Of a DNA stretch of 64,000 nucleotides, positions 21,467 to 33,663 are shown piece after piece. The notes beneath the pieces were generated by a model that was given only the letters and a program-made list of their open reading frames with translations, was not told the origin of the DNA and made no database searches. Positions within the stretch are counted from its first letter, which is position 1. Each line of letters starts with the position of its first letter. Made by a program: the position numbers and the translations under genes. The stretch is from Schistocerca nitens (taxonomy: Eukaryota; Arthropoda; Insecta; Orthoptera; Acrididae), in the NCBI RefSeq assembly GCF_023898315.1, contig NC_064622.1:276511503-276575502 (forward strand). Direction: 5' to 3'.

Positions 21467-22247
21467 TATATGGGAAAGAGATATATATTTTACCGACCAT
21501 AATACTCCAATTACAGACCAGAATAATTTATTATACTGCTCTACACTATTGCTCCAGAACACACTGATTACATCTACCATGCCAAGGTGGAACGCATAAA
21601 TAATATGTAAATAATGTTACAGTAGCAAGAAAAGGTTGCTACAGTTTATGAACGAACAGTTACTGTACATGACTTGAAAAGTTGTGTGCGGAATGAGAGT
21701 GTTCGCGTGTAGCTGCAGCTGCCTGCTCTGCCGTGAGACTCCAGCAGGTGATGGTAGGGACGCCGGGCAGAGTTATGGGCCGCCTATCGGTTTTATAGCC
21801 GCTACGGCGGCAAATAAACGAAACAACTGCTGTCCCGAGACAGGCACACGACAAATGCCAAAACTGCTGCCAGCTGCGAGGGACCGTTCCATATATCTAA
21901 CCAAATCGCCCACCACACTTTCTTTTCTCTCTTCTTTACTGTTCTAGCAAGGCGCTGTTTAGTTTTTTATCTCTACAGCTGCACGATTTTCCAACATGTG
22001 GCCAGTTTGTACTCCCTTTACTACCATCAGCTCAACAGTTAAGTTTCCATGAAATAGCAATCGCAGTTTCAGGTTTTTAGTGTCGTTCAGTCAATGTCCT
22101 GTCGGAATAGCGTTGCCAATAATTACTTACTTTTTGGAGCAGTTTTAACACCGGAATGTGTGATGTGAATGATGACAATTTTCCTTTCCAGCCGATAGTA
22201 TCAGTTTGTAACGTTTCGAGCAGACGGTGCCAGGAAGGTATAAAATA
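21467..22247. other. No recognisable feature
   Basis: About 780 bp of mixed composition, with an 87-codon plus frame (21684-21947) in GC-richer sequence that shows no domain. No repeat ends seen. Confidence 0.5.
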
Positions 22248-23647
22248 CACTACTGGCCATTAAAATTGCTACACCATGACGTGCTACAGACGCGAAATTT
22301 AACCGACAGGAAGAAGATGCTGTGATATGCAAATGATTAGCTTTTCAGAGCTTTCATACAAGGTTGGCGCCGGTGCCGACACCTACAACGTGCAGACATG
22401 AGGAAAGTTTCCAACCGATTTCTCATACACAAACAGCAGTTGACCGGCGTTGCCTGGTGAAACGTTGTTGTGATGCCTCGTGTAAGGAGGAGAAATGCGT
22501 ACCATCACGTTTTCGTCTTTGATAAAGGTCGGATTGTAGGCTATCGCACTTGCGGTTTATCGTATCGCAACATTGCTGCTCGCGTTGGTCGAGATCCAAT
22601 GACTGTTAACAGAATATGGAATCGGCGGGTTCGGGAGGGTAATACGGAACGCCGTGCTGGATCTCAACGGCCTCGTATCACTAGCAGTCGAGGTGACAGG
22701 CATCTTATCCGCATGGCTGTAACGGATCGTGCAGCCACGTCTCGATCCCTGAGTCAACAGATGGGGACGTTTGCAAGACAACAACCATCTGCACGAGCAG
22801 TTCGACGACGTTTGCAGCAGCATGGACTATCAGCTCGGAGACCATGGCTGCGGTTACCCTTGACGCTGCATCACAGACAGGAGCGCCTGCGATGGTGTAC
22901 TCAACGACGAACCTGGGTGCACGAATGGCAAAACGTCATTTTTCGGATGAATCCAGGTTCTGTTTACAGCATCATGATGGTCGCATCCGTGTTTGGCGAC
23001 ATCGCGGTAAACGCACATTGGAAGCGTGTATTCGTCATCGCCATACTAGCGTATCACCCGGCGTGATGGTATGGGGTGCCATTGGTTACACGTCTCGGTC
23101 ACCTCTTGTTCGCATTGACGGCACTTTGAACAGTGGACGTTACATTTCAGATGTCTTACGACCCGTGGCTCTATCCTTCATTCGATCCCTGCGAAACCCT
23201 ACATTTTAGCAGGATAATCCACGACCGCATGTTGTATGCCCTGTACGCGCCTTTCTGGATACAGAAAATGTTAGACTGCTGCCCTGGCCAGCACATTCTC
23301 CATATCTCTCACCAACTGAAAACGTCTGGTCAATGGTGGCCGCGCAACAGGCTCGTCACGATACGCCAGTCACTACTCTTGATGAACTGTGGTATCGTGT
23401 TGAAGCTGCATGGGCAGCTGTACCTGTACACGCTATCCAAGCTCTGTTTGACTCAATGCCCAGGCGTATCAAGGCCGTTATTACGGCCAGAGGTGGTTTT
23501 TCTGGGTACTGATTTCTCAGGATCTATGCACCCAAATTGCGTGAAAATGTAATCACATGTCAGTTCTAGTATAATATATTTGTCCAATGAATATCCTTTT
23601 ATGATCTGCATTTCTTCTTGGTGTAGCAATTTTAATGGCCAGTAGTG
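22248..23647 (+). mobile_element. Tc1-like element, DD34E, nearly intact
   Basis: A 1400-bp element with TA on both sides (22246-22247, 23648-23649) and terminal repeats CACTACTGGCCATTAAAATT / AATTTTAATGGCCAGTAGTG that match over at least 20 bases. A single transposase gene fills the middle with a 225-bp leader and a 135-bp trailer. The best preserved DNA transposon in the window, hence probably among the youngest. Confidence 0.95.
22473..23512 (+). pseudogene. Tc1-like transposase with one frameshift and one stop
   Basis: Starts MPRVRRRNAYHHVFVFDKGR; about 346 codons, the usual Tc1 length. N-terminal paired-like HTH (residues about 15-110: GRIVGYRTCGLSYRNIAARV, then DRAATSRSLSQQMG), basic GRPR-type hook replaced by AGSQRPRIT. 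Then a one-base deletion at about 22938 shifts the frame just before SDESRF (first Asp). A CAG-to-TAG change at 23207-23209 lies two codons before the second Asp in QDNPRPHV; the Glu is in SPTENVW, 34 residues after that Asp (DD34E). The last 100 codons are open to the final TGA. All three catalytic residues are still encoded. Confidence 0.92.
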
Positions 23648-23909
23648 TAGTAACACCGCTCGACTGCTTCTGCCTATGGTGTAAGCTTGTGCAAATTTCA
23701 GGACATTATTCATACTGAATGGATTTCCTAGCCACCAGCAGATATTTGCTGCGGGTTGGCTCCGTCTGTAAAACTAAATGTGATGCACTTCTGAAACTCT
23801 TCCAGTTTTTTAAAAATTTCAAAGATTTCGTGTGTGTGAGGGGTATTCTATTTTTTCATTTCTTTCCTGTTTTTACATCACTGCGAACTGGAACATAATA
23901 CATGATGTT

Positions 23910-24560
23910 TCAAAAAGAATACACATATTTCAAACTCTTACATATTTTTTAAACTGTAAGAGATACAACTCTCAGACTTGCGACACATATTTACGAATCT
24001 CTCAAGTTTAGATTACAGATGTTCAATATGTTCTCCACCAGCGACGCAAACAATATCCCGTCGATCCTGGAATTCCTGCCATACAACGATAAGCATGTCC
24101 ATCGCAAATGATGTTATTATAGTACGGATCCGGTTCTTCAGCGCTTCTAGGTAATGTGGTAGCGTTGATGCATAAACGTTGTCGTCCATGAAATCCCACA
24201 GGAAGGACTTACAGTCCGTCAAATACGGTGATCGTGAAGGCCTAGTGGGAAGTGCTACGTTGCCGGTTGTTTGACGGACCAATCCAAACGAGTATCATTC
24301 AGATATTCATGCGCTTGGCGACTCCAGTGAGGGGGTGCCCGGCTTGTTGAAAAATGGAGTTGTCCTCGTTCAGCCTCGGGAACAACCAGTTTGATAACAT
24401 AGCAAGTTACTGCTGACCGTTAACCGTGTTTCTGTCAAAGAAGAATGGGCCGTAAACAGGTGAGTGGGATATCGCACAAAACGCATTGACTTTGTGTGAA
24501 TCTCGTACTTTTACTACTGCCGTTTACGTAAAAATTACCTATAAGGTATGCACCATTCAA
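23910..24560 (-). mobile_element. Mariner-superfamily transposase fragment
   Basis: Minus strand, frames shifting: KVNAFCAISHSPVYGPFFFD, a TVNGQQ..LAMLSNWLFPRL block, then QQAGHPLTG where the family has QQDGAPPHW (catalytic Asp lost), RSPYLTDCKSFLWDFMDDNV (third motif) and a C-terminus RDIVCVAGGEHIEHL ending about 24013. The N-terminal domain is missing. The plus-strand left end near 23910 has a tgtttcaaaaagaa stretch that may be its terminal repeat. Confidence 0.75.
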
Positions 24561-24859
24561 CAAGAGCAGCGCTGACGTAGCGACCAAGGCATATGGCTAG
24601 TGTCAAAGAATCTCTATTCGTTTTCCACATGCATTCCGCAGTTTTTTCATTGTATTTGTTTCCTTTTCGAAATTGGTACCAATAGGAGTGTTAGTAAAGC
24701 AAGTAAAGCAACGAAGAGTAACAATCAGGTAGACCAAAAAATTCTCAAACGACTTGCATTAGAGAAATTAAATATTTAATCTTGGTAGCTTCACAATGGC
24801 TCTTTCACTTATTCTGTTACATGTCAGGTTCCTCCGAACAACTAGATGGATGGCACCGT

Positions 24860-25354
24860 TTGGTTACGATTAAAGTGCAACTGCTTACAGAGGTCCAGTG
24901 TGGGTTGTAATTATCCTACGGCAGCGGAGCTTCGTAGATATTCTAATGTGTCAATGCGTAACTGATCTACGTTGGACAAAAATTAGTTCCAATTTTGGTC
25001 ATCAGGTTCAAATGTGGCGCTGTGAATGTCAGAAAGAAATATAGAAATGTTTCCATATCTAATGGACTAGCAACGGGATGTGGGCAGAAAAGGTCAATCA
25101 AAGAAAGAAATAATGTTGATTTCATTATTATTTGCCACTTATGCAATTTGTTGAGTTTGAGCAACGGAGACGTTAACGAAATGCTGTACAGCGCCAGATT
25201 TTCACCTGCTTGCCACAGATGGAACTAATTTTTTTCCATCGTAAATCGGTTCCGTATTAGCGGATTACCATAGCTACCAAGTTTCGCTGCCATGAGATAA
25301 TTACAGCCCACACTGGACCTCCGTGTGTAGCTGCACTTTAATTCTAACCACCCC
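24860..25354. mobile_element. MITE-like element with ~70-bp inverted termini
   Basis: Left end gattaaagtgcaactgctta, followed by a gaggtccagtgtgggttgta block, is matched in inverted orientation by the right end (minus strand: gaattaaagtgcagctacac, then the same gaggtccagtgtgggctgta block and atctcatggcagcgaaactt). The interior has a 77-codon frame without a domain. Target duplication not resolved. Confidence 0.65.
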
Positions 25355-26234
25355 TGTCTGTCACAAAACATTCATGCAAACACACTCGCAGCACCAACAA
25401 CATCTAATGACTGCAGTCTTCCCGTAACTGCATCCAAAGATTCGACGGAAAACAAACTTTGCTTACGTTTAAAAGTATTTCAATTTCCTTAGTTTTGATG
25501 CATACCAAACGATAACATTGCCTGAAAAATCGTTGCTAAAAGTTTATCATGAAATACGTATGGAATCGTTATTGCATTGGAGCGATTGTGCAATTCCGGC
25601 TGGGTTTTCAGAATCAGTCTGTAATTTGAAGTCCCCGAATAAGGAGTTTAATTTGGCGATGAAAATAAACATCACGTGGCTGGCACACAAGAGTGCAGTT
25701 TCCCGGTATTACTTCTACCGTGCAAGTCCCTTGACCTACGTCACATACATGCTACCACAGATGTCAGTTTTAGTTTGTCTACTGCAGGGATCCAGTAACA
25801 GGACTTGTTATGAGCAATGTGTGGGTTTACAACGCTCTCAAGGTATGTTCTGTAAACTGAATTTTTCAGTTGCCCTGGTTTTCAGCAAGTGACGTAAATA
25901 TGAGTCTCTTATACGAATGACCACTTCTATATGCATGGGAGCAAATTAATCATTAGTTTCTTATGTGCACACGAAAATTTTAGGGAATAATTATCCAGGA
26001 GCTGTGATGGAATATTGCGCCGTGTACGAATGCATTGTTTTATGTATACTACCTACAAAGACAAGAGTTCGTTTTTCTCCCTTATGCGATAACGTGCATA
26101 GAATACTCGTCTTCTCAGCAGTCTTAATCGGAACTGGTTTCACATAACGAGGCTTAACATTTTAGTTCTGTACTAGTCCTAGTATTTTCAGAAACTTATT
26201 TGTCTAATTTTCTTATTCCTTATTGGTTCACTTA
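25355..26234. other. No recognisable feature
   Basis: A 124-codon plus frame (25518-25892) has no recognisable domain and unremarkable composition. No terminal repeats. Confidence 0.45.
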
Positions 26235-27552
26235 CAAAAGGCGTTCAAAAAGTTTTGCACAGACGTCGCTATTTTTTTTATTTTTTGCAGAAGGAGAATG
26301 AAATTTTTTGGGAACATATTTGGAACATTTAGCTATAAGTTGGTATATAAAAGTATTTTATTTTATTTACAGGATGAGCCATAATGGACCGTGAAGTAGA
26401 TGTCAGATTGCGACAACAGTCGGTGATGGAGTTGCTCTTCAAGACCGGCAATGATTCTGCAACATCGATTCACAGGAAGTTGATCCCTGTTTATGGGGAG
26501 GACATAATGGATCGCAACAGTATCCAGCGGTGGTTGCAGAGGTTTAAAGAAGGTGCTTTCTCTCTACTGGACAATCCACGATGAGGTACATCATCGACGG
26601 CAGTGAGTGATGTGAATAAGGAGACCATTGATCAAATCATCCAAAATGACTGATGTGTGACGACACGACAGCTTGCTGAAATGACTCGTTTGTCATTGGG
26701 TAGTGTGGTATCACTGGTACAGTCACTAGGGTACAGAAAAATCTGTGCACGTTGTGTGCCTAGATTATTGACAAGAGAAATGAAAACGATGAGGAAGAAT
26801 GTGTGCGAAGGTCTCATGGAGAACTTTACTGAAGAGTGGAAACAGTGTTTTGACGGCATCATTACCCAGGACGAAACATGATTGTTTTTGTCCGAACCTG
26901 AGAGCAAAAAAACCAAAATCATGGAGTGGCGTCATCCGGGTTCCCGTCGGAAGAAGAAACCAAGACTTTCACGAACAGCAGGCCGAAAGGTGATGGCCTC
27001 CTTCTTCTGGAATTAGTGTGGTGTCATTTTCATTGACTTTTTGGAACCTGGCTCCACAATTAACCGGGATTGTTACTGTTACAAGCTGCGACGTGCCATA
27101 AAGACCCACAGACCACAGCTTCAGGTTCAGCTCATCAGACTACACCATGGCAATGCCAAACACCATACAGCCCTTATGACGCAAGAAAAAATCAGGAAAA
27201 TGGGTTGGAAAATTGTTCCTCATCCTCCCTACATTCCGGACTTGGCTCCTTCTGATTTTTACCTCTTTGGTCGTCTGAAGGCCCACCTGCACGGTAAAAC
27301 ATTTGATAGTGAGAAAGACCTTATTTCCTGTGTCAAGCGATGGTGTAAAAGTCTATCCCCAGAATTTTACCAACGTGCATTTACATGATAAAAAACGTTG
27401 GGCCAGATGCGCCACAGCTGATGGTGGCTACATTGAGCAGGCTCAATGTATAGCTAAATGTTTCAAGTATGTTCACAAAAAAATTTCATTCTCCTTCTGC
27501 AAAAAATAAATAAATTAGATACGACTGTGCAAAACTTTTTGAACGCCCTTTG
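26235..27552 (+). mobile_element. mariner element (DD34D-type), full length but inactive
   Basis: TA-flanked 1318-bp element with terminal repeats CAAAAGGCGTTCAAAAAGTT / CAAAGGGCGTTCAAAAAGTT. The plus strand encodes the transposase from 26384 (MDREVDVRLRQQSVMELLFK, HTH 1), ARQLAEMTRLSLGSVVSLVQ-like HTH 2 (about 26660-26720), GIITQDET with the first Asp (about 26870), RKVMASFFW, then HHGNAKHHTA where the second catalytic Asp has become Gly (about 27150) and PDLAPSDFYLF with the third, 34 residues on. There are five or so stops or frame changes. The D-to-G change alone would abolish activity. Confidence 0.93.
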
Positions 27553-27929
27553 TACTTCAGTAACTCTGCTATTACTACTAAGTACGATGTGGAAAAAATG
27601 AAAGAAGAACAAAAAAGCTAAATGAAAATGAAAAATCAAAGCCTGGTGAACGCATCTGAAAACCAAACATAGGTTCTCTGCTCCCTAGCGAAATGCTTTC
27701 GTCGCTACGCTAGCAGCGCCTTGGTTAAATAACGTATACCATATGGACACGTATGTGACAGTCGCCATAGTTTCTTTTCCATTCTTTTCCCGATCTCTAG
27801 GAAAATATGCGCTTCTGGACGGCCTACATATGATGATGAAAAACGATCAGTTTTCAGTTTTGAGACAGTTGAGCGTCATCAAATTTAGGGTTGCTTTTCT
27901 CAAAAGCGGCGGGGCGCTGAGCCAAAATA
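27553..27929. other. No recognisable feature
   Basis: Unique-looking sequence between two mariner elements. Confidence 0.5.
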
Positions 27930-27974
27930 CGAGGTGCATTCAATAAGTAATGCAAGACTTTTTTCTGTAAACTA

Positions 27975-29452
27975 CACTCACGCTCATAAATTAAGGATAA
28001 TTGTAGAATGTGGTGCCACACAACGTGGCACTACACAAAACTGGCGCTAATAGCATAGCCACATAGAGAACACACAGGACACAGATCTGTAAGACCAAGG
28101 TATTCGTGATAAGTTGAGAAAACCGCCCCGAAACACATGTGGTACAAAACGCCACTGTTTCCTGCAGATGTACCCCGACATCAATATGGGATATGATCAC
28201 CATTCGCACGTACACAGGCCGCACAACGGGTTGGCATACTCTGGATCAGGTGGTCGAGCAGCTGCTGGGTTATAGCCTCCCATTCTTGCACCAGTGCCTG
28301 ACGGAGCTCCTAAAGTGTTGTAGGGGTTTGAAGACGTGCAGCGATACTTCGACCGAGAGCATCCCAGGCGTGCTCGATGGGGTTCAGGTCTGGAGAACAG
28401 GCAGGCCACTCCATTCTCCTGATGTCTTCTGTTTCAAGGTACTCCTCCACGATGGCAGCTCCGTGGGGCCGTGCGTTATCATCCATCAGGAGGAAGGTGG
28501 GACCCACTACACCCCTGAAAAGGCCGACATACTGGTGCAAAATGACGTCCCGATACACCTGACCTGTTACAGTTCCTCTGTCAAAGACATGCAGGGATGT
28601 ACGTGCACCAATCATAATCCCACCCCACACCATCAAACCACGACCTCCATAGAAGTCCCTTTCAAGGACATTAAGGAGTTGGTATCGGGTTCCTGGTTCA
28701 CGCCAGATGAAAACACAGCGAGAATCACTGTTCAGACTGTACCTGGACTCGTCCGTGAACATAACCTGGGACCACTGCTCCAATGACCATGTACTGTGTT
28801 CTTGACACCAGGCTTTACAGGCTCTCCTGTGACCAGGGGTCAGTGGAATGCACCTTGCATGTCTCCGGACGAATAAACCATGTCTGTTCAGTCGTCTGTA
28901 GACTGTGGGTCTGGAGACAACTGTTTCAGTGGCTGCGGTAAGGTCGCGAGCAAGGCTACCTGCAGTACTCCATGGCCGTCTGCGGGCACTGATGGTGAGA
29001 TATCGGTCTTACTGTGGTGTTGTACACTGTGGACGTCCCGTACTGTAGCGCCTGGACACGTTTCCTGTCTGGTGGAATCGTTGCCATAATCTTGAGATCA
29101 CACTTTGTGGCACACGGAGTTCAAGTGCTACGACCTGCTGTGTTTGACCAGCCTCCAGTCGCCCTAGTATTCTGCCCCTCATAATGTCATCAATATGTGT
29201 TCTTTGAGCCATTTTCAACACACAGTCACCATTTGGACGTCTGAAAACGTCGGCACACTTACTCGCTACGCCGTACTCAGAATGCACCAACACACCTCTG
29301 CGTATGTGGACTGCTGCCAGCGCCACAGTGCGACGACTGCAGGTCAAATGCACCGTATGGTCATACCTCGAGGTGATTTAAACCCGCAAACCGTCCACCA
29401 GAGCGTTGTTTCACCATGTATCAGCATTATCCTTAATTTATGAGCATGAGTG
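27975..29452 (-). mobile_element. Tc1-like element, DD34E, nearly intact, inside a mariner
   Basis: A 1478-bp element flanked by TA (27973-27974, 29453-29454). Termini CACTCACGCTCATAAATTAA and, on the minus strand, CACTCATGCTCATAAATTAA. One transposase gene on the minus strand. It lies 45 bp inside the 3' end of the mariner at 27930-31720. Confidence 0.95.
28181..29212 (-). pseudogene. Tc1-like transposase, one frame with two stops
   Basis: A 343-codon frame from ATG at 29212 (MAQRTHIDDIMRGRILGRLE) to a terminal ANGDHIPY stop at 28181-28183. HTH 1 (residues 1-60, VPQSVISRLWQRFHQTGNVS), GRPQ hook, HTH 2 (TVVSRPTVYRRLNRHGL), first Asp in MFTDESRY, VMVWGG-type block LMVWGGIMIGARTSL, second Asp in LMDDNARPH, Glu in SPDLNPIEH, 34 residues later. 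The frame never shifts; a TAA at 29009-29011 and a TAG at 28310-28312 (both consistent with Gln-to-stop changes) are the only interruptions I find. Confidence 0.93.
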
Positions 29453-30162
29453 TAGTTGGTTTCATTCAGGATTTCATTACACCATATCTTTCCCCACATT
29501 TTTGGCTACAAAACTCCCGTTTTCAATACAATCTCCGTTCAATGTGACGGTCTTACGCCACCTTACTAGGACGGCTGGTATGCGTGCATGGTTCTACTCT
29601 GCTGGTCTACGTCGGAACCATCTTGCTCCATCTGTAACCTCTCCATCATCCATGTTCTGTTTCCCACGAAGTCCTTTCTTCATTGGGCGAAACAGATGGA
29701 AGGGAAAGGTGCGAGATCCGTGCTGTAGGATGGATGGGGAAGAACAGTCCAATGAAGTTTTCTGAGCTCCTCTCGGGTTTGCGGACTTGTGTCAGGCATT
29801 TTTTCGTGGAGGAGAACTAGAATTTTGTGACGACGAACACGCTAAAGTAATTTCTTCAATTTCTTGAAGATAGTACAATACACTTCCGAGTTGACCGTTG
29901 CATCATGAGGGAGGACATCAAACAGAATAACCCCTCCAGAGTCCTAGAAGACCGTTGCTGCTTAAGGGTGCGTGTTTGAACTTTTTCTTCGGAGGTGAAG
30001 TGGTGCGGCGCTACTCCATAGATTGCTGTTTCGTGTACTGTTCGAAGTGGTGAACCGATGTTTTATCGCCTGTGATTATGTGTGACAAAAAATTTTCACT
30101 ATCAGCCTCGTAACGCGCAAGTAGTCGTATTCTGCTAATCAGCGAGAAACCCAGCGGTTACA

Positions 30163-31195
30163 CATCTACATCTACATCTACGTGATTGCTATTCACAATA
30201 AAGTGCCTGGAAGAGGGTTCAATGAACCACCTTCAAGCTGTCTCTCCACCATTCCACTCTAGAACGGCACGCGGGAAAAACGAGCACATAAATTTTTCTT
30301 TGTGAGCCCTGATTTCTCTTATTTTATCGTGATGATCATTTTTCCCTACGTAGGTGGGTGGTAACATAATGTTTTCGCAATCGGAGGAGAAAACTGGTGA
30401 TTGAAATTTCCTGAGAAGATATCGTCGCAGTCAAAAACGCCTTTGTTTTAATGATTGCCTCTCCAATTCACGTATCATGTCTGTGACACTATCTCGCCTA
30501 TTTCGCCATAATACAAAACGAGCTGCCCTTCTTTGTACTTTTTCGATGTCATCCGTCAGTCCCACCTGATGCGGATCCCACACCGCACAGCAATACTTCA
30601 GAATAGGGCGGACAAGCGTGGTGTAAGCAGTCTCTTTAGTAGACCTGTTGCACCTTCTAAGTGTTCTGCCAATGAATCACAGTCTTTGGTTTGCTCTACC
30701 CACAATGTTATCTATGTGATCGTTCCAATTTAGGTTATTTGTAATTGTAATAAGTAAGTATTTAGCTGAATTTACAGCCTTCAGATTTGTGTGACTTATC
30801 ACGTAATCGAAATATAGCTGATTTTTTTTAGTACTCACGTGAATAACTTCACACTTTTCTTTATTCAGGTTCAATTGCCACTTTTCGCACCATACAGATA
30901 TCTTAACTAACTCATTTTGCAATTCGTTTGGATCGTCTGACGACTTTACAAGAAGGTAAATGACAGCATCATCTGCAAACAATCTAAGACGGCTACTCAG
31001 ATTGTCTCCTATATCGTTAATATAGATCAGGAACAATAGAGGGCCTACAACACTTCCTTGGGGAACGCCGGATATTACTTCTGTATTACTCGATGACTTT
31101 CCGTCTATTACTACGAACTGTGACCTTTCTGACAGGAAATCACGAATCCAGTCCCACAACTGAGGCGATACTTCGTAGGCATGCAGTTTGGTTAG
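30163..31195 (-). mobile_element. CR1-like LINE, 5' truncated, inside a mariner
   Basis: Minus strand, from the 5' break near 31195: LCDWIRDFLSERSQFV-type block, SGVPQGSVVGPLLFLIYIND, FADDAVIYLLVKSS (intact catalytic Asp pair, about 30970), VWCEKWQLNLNKEKCEVIHV, then C-terminal blocks and a tail of tgtagatgtagatgt (plus strand acatctacatctacatctac at 30164). One frame is open for 160 codons (31159-30677). It separates the HTH region of the mariner transposase from the rest. A TAACC microhomology at both junctions is all that remains of a duplication. Confidence 0.92.
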
Positions 31196-31749
31196 AAGAT
31201 CTCTAAATACCCCAGCTGGTGGACGAGTGTGTCAGCACTACCAGCAGAGACGTCCAGCTGTTCCGCGATGTGTTTGATTGTGATCCATCGATCACCTTGA
31301 ATGAGAGTGTCCGGACGTTCCAACATTTCATGGCTCACAGCTGTGTACGGCCGGCCGGCACACGGGAATCGGAAAAGCTTGCGCGACGTTGTTGCGGTGA
31401 CGGCAGGTGCTTCGCCCAACGACTCACCGTGCTTTTGTCAGTGTCAGGTCTCCGTAGACATTCTGCAAGCGCCTGTGAATATCTGCGATGCTCTGGTTTT
31501 CCAAGTAAACAAATCCAAAGACAGCTCTCTGCCTGGAATGCACCTACGTTCCAGTACCCATTTTGAATGCTACATATGCCGCCGCCAGCTATCGGACCTT
31601 CATGAAACTATATGGTCTGAAGCGGAAATATCCTACGATATCCCATAACAACTTCCGCATTTTTTCAACTGAAACTGGCCGAGAAAAAAGATGTGATCCA
31701 TTACTTATTGAACGTCCTCGTATCTTAGTCATTCATTTTAGGTTATACA

Positions 31750-31910
31750 CCTATCAAATTTGAGGTGAATCGGTAGGCCGTGTCTGACGCCTTCCTCTTG
31801 CGACTGCAACCCGTTCAAGTCCTCACACCAAAAAAAGTCTTGGCAGTACCGGGAAACGAACCCGCGTCCTCTGCATGGCAGTCACGCGCGATGACCACTA
31901 AGCTACATGT
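31750..31910 (-). mobile_element. SINE fragment with a tRNA-like head (third type)
   Basis: The minus strand reads tagcttagtggtcatcgcgc, then tgactgccatgcagaggacg and gcgggttcgtttcccggtac, which has A-box and B-box spacing of a tRNA (Gly/Asp-like) head, then a poly-T tract and a short body. It could be a tRNA pseudogene, but the body after the head favours a SINE. Confidence 0.55.
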
Positions 31911-32842
31911 GTTGTATAACGTATTTATTGTTTACTTATTTAATTTTGACTGCGCAATATTTCAGTTTGATATAATTTTTTAATAAGTAGTAAATGGAAC
32001 TGCTATATGAGAAGGAGAGAGCGAATGATATATCGATAACCGAAGATTCGATGAGAGAAAGTGTGCGTGAGCTTCGCTGGAATGCACCTACTTCGAAGTG
32101 TTTGCCAAATATTGCGGAACGCTTCAATATCGAATACTGTATGGACGTATATTGCCACGAATATCGTGCGAAGATAGTGTCTGACATTCAAGTAGTGTGA
32201 ACTTCATAAGAAGTTACAGGCTATGTTGACAATATATTTGCGATTAGACCGTATTTGTTGCTTTGCTGGACAACATTAGCTGCTGTGGCGTGGGTTGCAA
32301 AAACTTATGTTAATTGTATTCTGTGTTTTCGTCGCAAACAAAAGCGACCTCGGGCGCTTCAAGATACTAAAAGTGGTTATAAAAACTGTGAAACACTTCC
32401 TTTTTCATGAATGTGATTCACCATACTGTGAGTTCATGGGTATCAAACGTGTAGCAGGATTTAAACTATTTTCCTCTCGAATTTGATATTTACGTTTACT
32501 CCTAAATTGAGTTTATGTTTAAGACTGTAAAGATCGTGGAAAATTTTCAGAACGGAGGACAGCAGCGTCATGGGCTCCTTTATTCGTCAGTGAAAAGGAG
32601 ATTACAATAAAGAAAAATTTCTATTTACATAAACATAGTTAAACATTCAAAAGGAAGGATAGTCAATTTAGAAAACAAAATAAATATTCGCCTGCAACAC
32701 TGAGAGTGAAACTCTGAACCAAAACTGTTACGGTTAGTACTTAGTTTGACGCTCGTTTCCTCTTTATTATCCTTGACATGGATTCCAGAGATTCTTTTGG
32801 TTGTGATTTTACACCAGTGCTATAGTAGAGCATTGCTTGGAT
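31911..32842. other. No recognisable feature
   Basis: Short frames of 60-83 codons on both strands near 31940-32200 overlap each other antisense and show no domain. Confidence 0.5.
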
Positions 32843-33663
32843 CAGGAGTCTCCAAACTACAGCCTGCGAACTCGACCTGCCCAACGACGTCAGTTCATTC
32901 GGTCCGCCGACCTCAGTTGAATTTGATTCATAAAACGTATGGAACAGGATACGATCTGATATACTTGAAACGTAAATATTACATTTAGGATGTTAGATCT
33001 TCATTCGTGCGGGTACCCCTTGACTGTTACGTGATTTAAATTTACTGTGTTCAGTAATCAGGACTCAGCTGAAAGATTTGCAAATTTCGGACATTTTTTT
33101 GATACACTGCATTTACTCATCAGTAAGCACTCTGTGGGAAAGACTTTAAATGTTTCTTGTGTTCTGAAACCAGACTGTGATCTTCATTCGGGTGCAGGCA
33201 CTCAACTACCGTCAGTTTCACGATTTTCGTGAAGAAATTAATTCTGAATCGTATCTTGCCTTATTACACACCAGTGAGATGGTTTTTACAAGCTCTGATA
33301 CGACATAGATGTTTTTCTCACTGAAAAAGATACAGCCGATAACCAGCGGTCAGATCCCACCTGGCTGTCAAAGTAGTGATTTATTGATCGACATTACAAT
33401 CCACATCAATGAACAGAACTTTAAACTTCATGGAAAGGATTACCTCGTATGTAATAACTGCAGAATCACTTCGAAGAAAGCTGACATTGTATGTAGTACA
33501 ACTCGAAGGAGAAAACTTTTCTCATTTTCACTATTTCAAAGACTTTTTTGCTACAATCCCATTACATATAAACCATAATTTTCCGATAAAAAAAATTCAC
33601 AGCTTGAAGAAGAATTTTCTGGAGACATTTTCCAGATCTTGACAGAAACAAGAGCGACATTCT

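Larger units (their letters stand above)
27930..31720 (-). mobile_element. mariner element split by a Tc1 and a LINE
   Basis: Outer ends CGAGGTGCATTCAATAAGTA (27930) and, on the minus strand, CGAGGACGTTCAATAAGTAA (from 31720) are the two terminal repeats, each flanked by TA (27928-27929, 31721-31722). Removing the Tc1 (27975-29452 plus one TA) and the LINE (about 30163-31195) leaves about 1280 bp, the normal mariner length. Minus-strand coding: HTH 2 region RWITIKHIAEQLDVSAGSAD just before the LINE, NRWVSR just after it, then EEKVQTRTLKQQRS and a C-terminal part near 29900-29600. Same family as 19461-20317. Several frame breaks. Confidence 0.92.

Noticed and set aside
25518-25892. 124-codon plus frame as a hypothetical gene
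   Set aside because: No domain, no signal peptide, no repeats, and no conserved neighbour; not enough to support a call.
28139-28786. 215-codon plus-strand reading frame, one of the longest in the window
   Set aside because: It is exactly antisense to the Tc1 transposase catalytic core at 28181-29212 and has no motif of its own.
31845-31912. Possible tRNA-Gly or tRNA-Asp pseudogene
   Set aside because: Continues into a SINE-like body; treated as a SINE fragment instead.
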